Origin: Bacillota bacterium
Lineage (GTDB): Bacteria; Bacillota_E; Sulfobacillia; Sulfobacillales; Sulfobacillaceae
Direction: 5' to 3'
NCBI GenBank assembly: GCA_021802375.1
Contig: JAKAAL010000397.1
Location: 1 to 5,193, forward strand
DNA length: 5,193 nucleotides
Below, in pieces: positions 1 to 5,193 of the stretch. The notes under the pieces are model-generated. The model ran no database searches and had not been told where the DNA came from. It saw only the letters and a program-made list of their open reading frames with translations. Within the stretch, counting starts at the first letter, position 1, and the number at the start of each line of letters is the position of its first letter. A program made the position numbers and the translations under genes.

Positions 1-134
1 AGCTAGGATTTGTTAAAGCGACCATTGAGGTCGGACTAAGCCGTCCTGACCTTCATGAAGCGCTCCTGGAATATCTGCAGACGATCGTGGCCGATTATGT
101 GGATCGTGATTTGCGTCGGGTGGTCAAGGGGTGA
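1..134 (+). CDS. 3' end of an unrecognised gene (5' partial)
   Basis: Reading from position 3, an open frame runs without interruption to a TGA at 132-134 and gives 43 residues beginning LGFVKATIEVGLSRPDLHEA and ending DRDLRRVVKG. The composition looks like real coding sequence: alternating hydrophobic and charged residues suited to amphipathic helices (ALLEYLQTIVADYVDRDLRR) and a basic C-terminus. The start lies outside the window. I do not recognise the family; a C-terminal helical tail of a regulator or enzyme is possible but cannot be argued from this much sequence. It points toward the kinase pseudogene and is separated from that pseudogene's 3' end by about 150 bp, so the two are convergent. 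The main uncertainty is length, since 43 codons without a stop is only moderate evidence. Confidence 0.55.
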   Translation, partial: LGFVKATIEVGLSRPDLHEALLEYLQTIVADYVDRDLRRVVKG

Positions 135-162
135 TCGGACTCACGTGTCCTTGCTTGGTTAA

Positions 163-318
163 AGGCCCATAGCCAACGGGGTAAGTGCCTTGGCGGACGC
201 TCTGGCAAAGGCTTATTCGGATGGCGCCAGAGTGCCCCATGATGAGCGGGTGTAGGCCTTTCGATTCGAGGCGCGAGATGAATTAGAGCGAGACCGTCTG
301 ACCGATCAAGTGGACTAG
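163..318 (+). pseudogene. possible decayed coding remnant
   Basis: In this frame the sequence reads RPIANGVSALADALAKAYSD, then GARVPHDERV, a TAG at 253-255, then AFRFEARDELERDRLTDQVD and a TAG at 316-318. The two segments on either side of the first stop are in the same frame and have a protein-like, charged, helix-prone composition, which could mean a short gene remnant broken by one nonsense codon. No start with a ribosome binding site is evident and no family is recognised. The last 36 bases overlap the 3' end of the kinase pseudogene on the other strand. Chance composition in GC-rich DNA is an equally good explanation, so this is recorded only as a candidate. Confidence 0.18.
198..234. 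repeat. small inverted repeat, possible hairpin
   Basis: CTCTGGC at 200-206 is perfectly complementary in reverse to GCCAGAG at 226-232. A G-T wobble and a further C-G pair (198-199 with 233-234) extend the stem to 9 pairs around a 19-base loop. It lies between two convergent coding regions, where a terminator would be expected, but neither side has a T-run, so a terminator call is not supported. Confidence 0.3.
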
Positions 319-1129
319 ATCCGCCGACCGCCGAGGCGTATCGGTGGTAGTGTGTCGGAGCACGTCTAAAAGGGCCACCAAATCTTCCTGTCTAGCCACC
401 ATGCGCCAACCTTTCTCGAGCGCACCGCCTCGATCGCGATATCCATGGAGGGAGCCCTGCGGTTCGTAGCGCAGCATGTTGCCGATATCCGCAAAATCGG
501 TCCATGAGAACGCATCTTCCCACTCGAGAGCGGCAAGGACGCTAGGGGAAAGCGCTACCAAGAAGTTTCATTAAAATCTGAATGGGTCAGCACGGCAGTT
601 TTTGATGTCTGACCGGCGTGGGCAGTGAACCTGACCCAATCGCCAGACTCGAGGGGCTAGCTTTCGACCCAAGCGACACTCCAGTTTCCGTGAAATCGAT
701 AGCGCTCTACCGTGGATAGGAAGCGATCGCTGCTCATGGGCATGGGATCCGAAAAACCTGGACTGCGGTAGGGAAAAATTCATGCATGGCGGCAAGCGTT
801 CTACCCACGACCCCCGAGCTGCATCGCCCATGATCTGGCGAAACGACGGCAACTGGTAGCTATGCCAGGATGATAGCCCCGATGGCCGCCTCTTTTTTGC
901 TAACCACCTCTGGTCCTTGGCGATAGAAGCGCAGGAGAACGGGTTGGGGATTGCCGTCGAGAGAGATCTTATCGGTGAAATTACTCAGTCCGACGTCGAT
1001 GCGCTCTTCGTTCCTCGGCCATATCCTGCCCAAAGGCTGGCATGAGCCCGCCGAGGAACGAAGACGCAGGGTAATTTCAGGACGATCACTGTCGCTAAAA
1101 ACTTCTTCATACACCCCAGGTTTTTCCAT
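283..1129 (-). pseudogene. decayed aminoglycoside/choline phosphotransferase (APH)-family kinase
   Basis: Three consecutive minus-strand segments together rebuild an APH-fold kinase (PF01636-type). Segment 1 (about 1129 to 863) carries the nucleotide-binding start: GLSNFTDKISLDG, then VLLRFYRQGPE with the K/R-containing strand, then KKEAAI. It ends at a TAG at 860-862. The same frame continues after the stop as LPVAVVSPDHG and GVVGRTLAAMHEFF, matching the usual 'lPVP...GrtLa.lH' stretch. Near 768-776 homology moves to another frame: FPYRSPGFSDPMPMSSDRF, ERYRFHGNW, a TAG at 657-659, then VLTHSDFNET, the catalytic-loop counterpart of HGDFNP.N. Near 557-563 the frame shifts again to VAALEWEDAFSWTDFADIGNM-like sequence with the metal-binding D.ADIGN motif, GYRDRGG, ARQEDLVALL and a natural TAA at 283-285. 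Two stops and two shifts rule out a functional kinase. The ATG at 1127-1129 has no Shine-Dalgarno sequence, so the original start is uncertain. The flanking genes are cleanly open, which argues against read error. The original substrate cannot be inferred. Confidence 0.82.
1005..1064. repeat. 15-bp perfect inverted repeat with 30-base spacer
   Basis: TCTTCGTTCCTCGGC at 1005-1019 is the exact reverse complement of GCCGAGGAACGAAGA at 1050-1064. The intervening 30 bases contain a smaller complementary pair (TGCC at 1027-1030 with GGCA at 1039-1042). It sits at the N-terminal end of the kinase pseudogene, just upstream of where recognisable homology begins on the minus strand, and about 115 bp upstream of the spoIIE start. 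There is no following T-run and no flanking direct repeat pointing to a mobile element. It could be a snap-back replication product from the decay of the pseudogene, or a cruciform or binding site; the sequence does not decide. Confidence 0.7.
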
Positions 1130-1164
1130 AAATTTATAAGATGGCTAGGATAGGCTGAGCCATA
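1090..1164 (+). promoter_or_regulatory. spoIIE leader: candidate -10, Spo0A-like box and small hairpin
   Basis: This AT-richer stretch is the natural place for the spoIIE promoter. TATAAG at 1135-1140 matches the sigma-A -10 hexamer at five of six positions, but no good -35 lies 16-18 bases upstream. CATACA at 1108-1113 would give the long 21-base spacing described for Bacillus subtilis spoIIE, with only three matches. TGTCGCT at 1090-1096 matches five of seven positions of the Spo0A box TGNCGAA, though it is further from the -10 than expected. A second weak pair is TTTCCA 1123-1128 with TAGGAT 1146-1151 (17-base spacing). ATGGCT at 1141-1146 can pair with AGCCAT at 1158-1163, placing a 6-bp hairpin three bases before the Shine-Dalgarno sequence. 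All are sequence-only suggestions. Confidence 0.25.
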
Positions 1165-1166
1165 TT

Positions 1167-1171
1167 GGAGG
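1167..1171 (+). promoter_or_regulatory. Shine-Dalgarno sequence of spoIIE
   Basis: GGAGG lies 7 bases before the ATG at 1179-1181, which is near-ideal spacing. The in-frame GTG at 1173-1175 directly abuts this motif and would have no workable spacing, so the site decides the start in favour of ATG 1179. Confidence 0.85.
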
Positions 1172-1178
1172 GGTGATC

Positions 1179-3353
1179 ATGTTCGGACGTGGTTTGTGGC
1201 TCGAGGGAAAAGAACCGGGGTCGGTGCTAGATGCTCAGATCCGCAGCACGATGGTTCAATGGGCCGTGCCCATCTTGGTCGTGCTAACCGGTTTCATCCT
1301 AGGACAAGCCATGATATACCGCCACAGCGCACCATTCGCCTGGTTGCTGCTGGTGGGCGTGTGGCAGTACCAACGTCGCCAGTTTCCGTACACGCTCATC
1401 GGGGCTGCAGCCGGTACGTTGGCGAGCACTGGGTGGATGAACGGCGCGATGCTGGTGCTGTTGGCCTTTTTGATTCCCCTGCCCTATCGCCATGCCTCGT
1501 GGCGATGGCTGGTGTGGCCGTTAATCGGGGCCGGAGCGGGCCTTTGTTTTTGGATTGGGGTCCCTCAGTGGTCGTGGACGGCGCTGGTTTGGGCATTGGC
1601 GGTCGGCGCAGGTGCGATCGTGTTGTATGCAGGTTTTCTCAAAGAATGGGATCAGGTGGAACAGGGCACGAGCGATCGCCGAACGTTTGTGCTTTTGGTC
1701 ACGGCGCTGGCCGCCATTATCGCGGGACTGGCGGGATTTCATACCGGGTTGCTGAGTCTTAGCCTGCTTTGCGGCAGTTTGATGGTGATTTTAGCTGGCG
1801 TCGCCGCAGGCTCGGCCAACGGAGCCTTGGCTGGGGCCATGTTGGGGTTGACTTTGGTGCTTCGAGGGGATGGTACGGGCGCTAGCGTCGGCCTTTTCGT
1901 AGCGGGAGGGTTTGTTGGCGGATGGATGGGGCACTGGCACTGGCGACTCGCCGGGTTGGGCATGGCGCTAGGGGTGATCGGGTATTCCGTGTTAGTCGTG
2001 CCTTTTTCCGTTCTAGCCAGTGTCGGGGTTTCGGTGATCGCTGCCGCTGTGCTATGGCAATGCATTCCTGGGGGGTGGTTAGGCCGTTTAAGCAAGTTAG
2101 TGACGAACTTGGTCGTAGGCTACGACGAGGCCTCCTTGCCGGATCAATTAGAACGAATTTCTGGGGTGATGGCGGAGATGGCCAATGCCTTTCATGTGGA
2201 CGACGCGAAAGAGACGCGCGAGGGGGAAATTACGGAGATGGTGGTCGAGAACCTTTGCCGGCGCTGTTCGCTATATCGCACCTGTTGGGAAGACAACTTC
2301 TACCGCTCATATCGGGGGCTTTTGGATTTAATGGCGATGGCCGACCATCGTCTCGTCGACAGCGATGATGTACGTGGCGAATTGGCTCGGCGCTGCATCC
2401 GCCCTGACGAATTAGCCGATCATACCAACCGCGCCAAAGATAAGGAGCGGGAGCGAGCGGGATATCGTCAACGGCTGCGCGAGAGCCGTGCCTTGGCAGA
2501 AGTTCAGCTCAAAGGGGTGGCAGCCATCATGGCCAAGATGGCTGAGGATTGGCGCGCAACCCCCTTCCAATACCGCCGTGACCGGATTGCCCTCGACTAC
2601 CACGTGGGTTTGGCTAAGCGCCCCAGGGCCGGGGGTTCGGTCTCCGGTGACACCGCTTTGGTCAAGGATCTGGCCCATCACAAAGTCCTCATTGGGCTCT
2701 CCGATGGAATGGGCGTCGGCCCCCGTGCGGCCTGGGAAAGTGGGACGGCCATGGCCCTTTTCAGTCAATTGCTGGAAGCAGGATTTGGCGCGGATTTAGC
2801 GGTGCATGCAGTGAATACCACGTTGCTATTGCGTTCCACGGAAGATCAGTTTGCTACATTAGATCTTCTACTGCTGGATCGCCAACATCGGGGGGGCGAG
2901 ATGATTAAAGTTGCTGCGTCACCCAGCTTTCTTCGACGTCGAGGACAGGTCGAGGTGATTCGTTCGCAGAGCCTTCCCGTGGGTATCGTAGAGCACGTGG
3001 CGGTTGAGCCGATTTATCATACCCTGGAGCCTGACGATGTTCTGGTCATGGCTACCGATGGCGCATTAGAGGAGCTTGGGCCTCACGGCGATCAGCGCAT
3101 GGTCGAAATTTTATCGCGCCTGCCCCTTACCGATAGCCAGTGGATGGCCGAAACCATCTTGAGCTACTTGTTCGATGATGCCCGGTCGGGCCGCGACGAC
3201 GCCGCTGTGATGGTGGTCAAGATCATGGCCCACCGTCCTGTTCGTGAAATTCGAGAGGCTCTCGGGCAACTAACGATGGGTGAATGGACCCGAGTGACCC
3301 CAAGCCCCTCTCGCCCCGCGCCGTCGATGTCAACGACCCGGGCGGGGCGCTAA
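1179..3353 (+). CDS. spoIIE: stage II sporulation protein E, membrane-anchored PP2C-type serine phosphatase
   Basis: In the characterised family, SpoIIE dephosphorylates the anti-sigma factor antagonist SpoIIAA, freeing sigma-F in the forespore, and also associates with FtsZ at the polar septum. The 724-residue product starts at ATG 1179, supported by GGAGG seven bases upstream. Residues about 24-300 are a run of hydrophobic segments, roughly ten membrane spans as in the family. Residues about 301-485 form the cytoplasmic regulatory region, mostly helical and charged, with a cysteine cluster C360-x2-C363-x5-C369-W370. The PP2C domain spans about 486-685: SGD at 489-491, SDGMGVGPRA from 508, STEDQFATLDLLLLD, ASPSFLRRRGQVEVI, SLPVGI, ATDGALEE with D627, and GRDD with D673/D674. 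The metal-binding aspartates all appear present, so it should be active. Bacillus subtilis SpoIIE is about 827 residues; the reduction here lies mainly in the central region. The C-terminal tail is Pro/Ser/Arg-rich and coincides with a GC-rich inverted repeat. The gene stands alone, convergent with the downstream hydrolase, and has its own leader; sigma-A/Spo0A control is expected but only weakly supported. Confidence 0.96.
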   Translation: MFGRGLWLEGKEPGSVLDAQIRSTMVQWAVPILVVLTGFILGQAMIYRHSAPFAWLLLVGVWQYQRRQFPYTLIGAAAGTLASTGWMNGAMLVLLAFLIPLPYRHASWRWLVWPLIGAGAGLCFWIGVPQWSWTALVWALAVGAGAIVLYAGFLKEWDQVEQGTSDRRTFVLLVTALAAIIAGLAGFHTGLLSLSLLCGSLMVILAGVAAGSANGALAGAMLGLTLVLRGDGTGASVGLFVAGGFVGGWMGHWHWRLAGLGMALGVIGYSVLVVPFSVLASVGVSVIAAAVLWQCIPGGWLGRLSKLVTNLVVGYDEASLPDQLERISGVMAEMANAFHVDDAKETREGEITEMVVENLCRRCSLYRTCWEDNFYRSYRGLLDLMAMADHRLVDSDDVRGELARRCIRPDELADHTNRAKDKERERAGYRQRLRESRALAEVQLKGVAAIMAKMAEDWRATPFQYRRDRIALDYHVGLAKRPRAGGSVSGDTALVKDLAHHKVLIGLSDGMGVGPRAAWESGTAMALFSQLLEAGFGADLAVHAVNTTLLLRSTEDQFATLDLLLLDRQHRGGEMIKVAASPSFLRRRGQVEVIRSQSLPVGIVEHVAVEPIYHTLEPDDVLVMATDGALEELGPHGDQRMVEILSRLPLTDSQWMAETILSYLFDDARSGRDDAAVMVVKIMAHRPVREIREALGQLTMGEWTRVTPSPSRPAPSMSTTRAGR
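3312..3349. repeat. GC-rich inverted repeat at the convergent spoIIE/hydrolase junction
   Basis: CGCCCCGC at 3312-3319 pairs perfectly with GCGGGGCG at 3342-3349. Inside this, GTCG (3323-3326) pairs with CGAC (3334-3337) around a 7-base loop, leaving a 3-by-4 internal loop between the stems. It lies within the last 14 codons of spoIIE and just past the stop of the minus-strand hydrolase, a position suited to ending transcription from both sides. On the plus strand the nearest T-run is about 25 bases downstream (3376-3380) and on the minus strand none follows, so it is not a canonical intrinsic terminator. Confidence 0.4.
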
Positions 3354-3370
3354 GGGAATGGCTTTGGAGG

Positions 3371-5193
3371 TTACAATTTTTCTACGGTAATGTCTTTCGT
3401 GCCATAACTGGCACGGATGTGGCCGCTGGCATCGGCGGCGACCAACACGGCGCGAAGTCCAGGCACGGTGATCCGATATCGGAGGTGGGGCCGCTCGTGG
3501 AGGGTGATGGTGACCGTGGAAGGGTAGGCGGCCTCGGAAATTAGCACAAATATGGACCCCTTGGGGGAAAAATCCAGCCGCCGACAGAAAACCGCCATAG
3601 GCCCTGGTTCGACGCGCCAATCGGTCGTTTCCGAGATTTGAGCACTTTCCAAGACGAAGCGGTAGACGCAAGCCAGACCCTCGAGATTCGTAGAAAGTTC
3701 TACGGGGAGAGGGCACCACAGCAGGTCTCCCTGACCTAGAGGGGTGGCATGGATGGCTGTGGCATGTCCAGGTGCGCGGCGCTGTCCATGCAACCCCACG
3801 ACACTTTGGCGATAGTCGAAGGGAAACAACAGCGTACGGTGTTCCAGGTTCAACATTTCGTGTCGAGCGAGACTTGAGGGGGTCTCGGCAATGGCGATGC
3901 CACTGTCGTACTCTTGCCAATACTCATCCAAGTTGACGGGCCCGGTCCAAAAGATGGTGACCGGATGCGTCTTAGCCAAATCCAGCAACTGTTGGCGGGC
4001 GTGGCGCGAGAAGTTGTGAGGGCTCGGCACCATAATCAAGCGCGGCGTCTTAGCAAAGAGCGTGTCCAACTGATACTCGCCCACGGCGCGAAAGGGCACC
4101 TTAAGATCATAGGATAGGGCCTGGGTCAGTCGAACGGTAGCCTCGACGGCCAGCCGGCGGTGACTTAGATCATTGCTATACGGGTAGACCACCGCCACCG
4201 TTTCCAAAGGGCGATCGACAAACCAATCGCGAACGCTCTCGATAAAGCGGGCGAATTTTTCCAGGACTTGGGCTTCCGGCTTTTCACTGCCGTCTACGCG
4301 AAGGGCGCCGATGTTGGATTCGTTTACGTTGTTCATGTACGCATTGGTGTTCCAAATCCATTGCACGGCGCCGGCGGAACGCGTGCCAAAGGCATAGGCG
4401 AATTTGCGTTCCAAGATCTCAGCAAGCTCAATCTCGGTGCGCTGCGCTCGGCCATTGGCCTGCTCTAAATACATAATTCCCGTCTCTTGCACTAAATTGG
4501 GCTGGTTGGGCGTTTTCGCAAAAATACCGTCCCAGGCCAGCTGATCCATCAGCCACCAGCTATGCACCGTGGTGTAATCGACACTGGCTTGGTAAAAGAA
4601 AGGCGAAGGTCGTTGCCCGCTTAGGGCTTCGTCCTGGCCAGCGGTAACCAAAGCCGCTGGGGCAATGCGGTGAATCATCCCAGCCAGGTCTTTGGCCCAA
4701 GCATTGAACATGTCCATCGTGAAGAGCGCATAATCGAGCCACGGAAGGCCGTTTTTGTTCACGGTCACATCTTGGATATCAAAGGGAATCGCAGGCGGTT
4801 CTGGTGGGGTGACATGGTCGAACCCAGGTAGACGCAGGGGGGTCATGACCCATCGGCTTTGCAACCTCTCGATGGTTTGGTGGCGCCGTTGGAGCCAGTT
4901 CCGGTAGGCCTGAATTTCGAAACGATCGTGGTGAGAGCGAGGACCTTGGAAAATTCGCTGCGGATCAAACAACGATGGCTCGTTAATTAAGTCCCACTGA
5001 ACGTTGGTGGTGTTTTGATGACGCTCTACGATGGCCGCGATGAAGCGCTTCTGCGCACGGATGCTCCGAGGGTCGAGATAGGGGTTCTCTCCCTCCCAGG
5101 CTTCGGGCGTAAACGAGAAGAAGGTAAAGGTTACCTCCAACTGATGGCGGTTGGCCGAGAGAAAAAAAGCGTCAAGTGCTTTCAGCAGTGCCT
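3371..5193 (-). CDS. clan GH-A glycoside hydrolase (GH5/GH42-like), 5' partial
   Basis: This is probably a retaining glycosidase or glycanase; the substrate is undetermined. The frame stays open to the right edge: codons upstream of the TTG at 5138-5140 read ALDAFFLSANRHQ and lead smoothly into VTFTFFSFTPEAWEG, so that TTG is internal and the true start lies outside. The catalytic (beta/alpha)8 barrel covers roughly 5193-4240. INEPS holds the predicted acid/base Glu (codon 4979-4981), HSWW follows, and VQETG holds the predicted nucleophile Glu (codon 4484-4486). The Asn-Glu pair after strand 4 and Glu after strand 7 is the GH-A signature. WIWNTNAYMN and GSEKPE close the barrel. From about 4210 to 3730 comes an alpha/beta domain (ETVAVVYPYSND, LIMVPSPHNFS, TIFWTGP) resembling the trimerisation/glutamine-amidotransferase-like domain of GH42 enzymes. 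A beta-rich C-terminus ends at TAA 3371-3373. Any signal peptide would lie beyond the edge. It is convergent with spoIIE with 17 bp between stops. Exact family is uncertain between GH42-like beta-galactosidase and a GH5-type enzyme. Confidence 0.8.
   Translation of the reverse strand, partial: ALLKALDAFFLSANRHQLEVTFTFFSFTPEAWEGENPYLDPRSIRAQKRFIAAIVERHQNTTNVQWDLINEPSLFDPQRIFQGPRSHHDRFEIQAYRNWLQRRHQTIERLQSRWVMTPLRLPGFDHVTPPEPPAIPFDIQDVTVNKNGLPWLDYALFTMDMFNAWAKDLAGMIHRIAPAALVTAGQDEALSGQRPSPFFYQASVDYTTVHSWWLMDQLAWDGIFAKTPNQPNLVQETGIMYLEQANGRAQRTEIELAEILERKFAYAFGTRSAGAVQWIWNTNAYMNNVNESNIGALRVDGSEKPEAQVLEKFARFIESVRDWFVDRPLETVAVVYPYSNDLSHRRLAVEATVRLTQALSYDLKVPFRAVGEYQLDTLFAKTPRLIMVPSPHNFSRHARQQLLDLAKTHPVTIFWTGPVNLDEYWQEYDSGIAIAETPSSLARHEMLNLEHRTLLFPFDYRQSVVGLHGQRRAPGHATAIHATPLGQGDLLWCPLPVELSTNLEGLACVYRFVLESAQISETTDWRVEPGPMAVFCRRLDFSPKGSIFVLISEAAYPSTVTITLHERPHLRYRITVPGLRAVLVAADASGHIRASYGTKDITVEKL

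Noticed and set aside
571..852. Minus-strand open frame of about 93 codons
   Set aside because: It is the third, non-homologous frame across the kinase pseudogene. The kinase motifs in this stretch fall in the other two minus-strand frames.
951..1139. Plus-strand open frame of 62 codons upstream of spoIIE
   Set aside because: It is antisense to the N-terminal part of the kinase pseudogene, has no recognisable motif or ribosome binding site, and part of it is the inverted repeat.
1173..1175. GTG as the spoIIE start
   Set aside because: It directly abuts the Shine-Dalgarno GGAGG; the ATG six bases later has correct spacing.
723..1678. GCGATCGC palindromes (723-730 and 1671-1678) resembling the cyanobacterial HIP1 repeat
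   Set aside because: Only two copies were seen, about what GC-rich sequence can give, and spoIIE excludes a cyanobacterial source.
1196..1762. Plus-strand open frame of 188 codons inside spoIIE
   Set aside because: It is a frame shadow in GC-rich coding DNA; the overlapping frame encodes the clear SpoIIE membrane domain.
3330..3920. Minus-strand open frame of 196 codons at the hydrolase 3' end
   Set aside because: It is a shadow of the glycoside hydrolase on the same strand, with Arg/Pro/His-rich low-quality composition and no domain.
5138..5140. TTG as the start of the glycoside hydrolase
   Set aside because: The frame remains open to the window edge with protein-like sequence continuous with the barrel, and no Shine-Dalgarno sequence precedes the TTG.
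1..5193. A novel multi-gene system such as a defence island, biosynthetic cluster or mobile element
   Set aside because: The genes are oriented against each other, functionally unrelated, and show no transposase, integrase, terminal repeats, array or reverse transcriptase motif.

Overview
The window reads as chromosome of an endospore-forming Bacillota (Firmicutes) of moderately high GC. The main evidence is an intact spoIIE, the forespore phosphatase gene, which is restricted to spore formers. The high GC, the Leu/Ala/Trp-rich protein style and a GH-A clan glycoside hydrolase next door would fit a Sulfobacillus/Alicyclobacillus/Thermaerobacter-like lineage, but that placement is inference. 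No tRNA, rRNA, CRISPR array, insertion sequence or phage gene was recognised.

Layout, left to right. (1) Positions 1-134 hold the 3' end of a plus-strand gene that enters from outside the window; its product is not recognised. (2) Positions 135-282 are an intergenic stretch with a small inverted repeat and weak signs of decayed coding sequence. (3) Positions 283 to about 1129, minus strand, hold a decayed but almost full-length aminoglycoside/choline phosphotransferase (APH)-family kinase. Its pieces can be followed through three frame segments, with two nonsense codons and two frameshifts. (4) Positions 1130-1178 are the leader of spoIIE, with a strong Shine-Dalgarno sequence. (5) Positions 1179-3353, plus strand, hold complete spoIIE. 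(6) Positions 3371-5193, minus strand, hold a GH-A-type glycoside hydrolase convergent with spoIIE. It has its stop in the window and runs off the right edge at its 5' end.

The genes do not form one operon. spoIIE has its own leader, is divergent from the dead kinase and tail-to-tail with the hydrolase, with only 17 bp between the two stop codons. A GC-rich inverted repeat inside the last codons of spoIIE is the only candidate for separating the convergent transcripts. The neighbourhood differs from the Bacillus arrangement, in which spoIIE lies upstream of yabS/yabT-tilS-hprT-ftsH.

I found no convincing evidence of an undescribed multi-gene system. The most informative observation is the kinase pseudogene, which simple ORF calling would present as two or three unrelated small hypothetical proteins.
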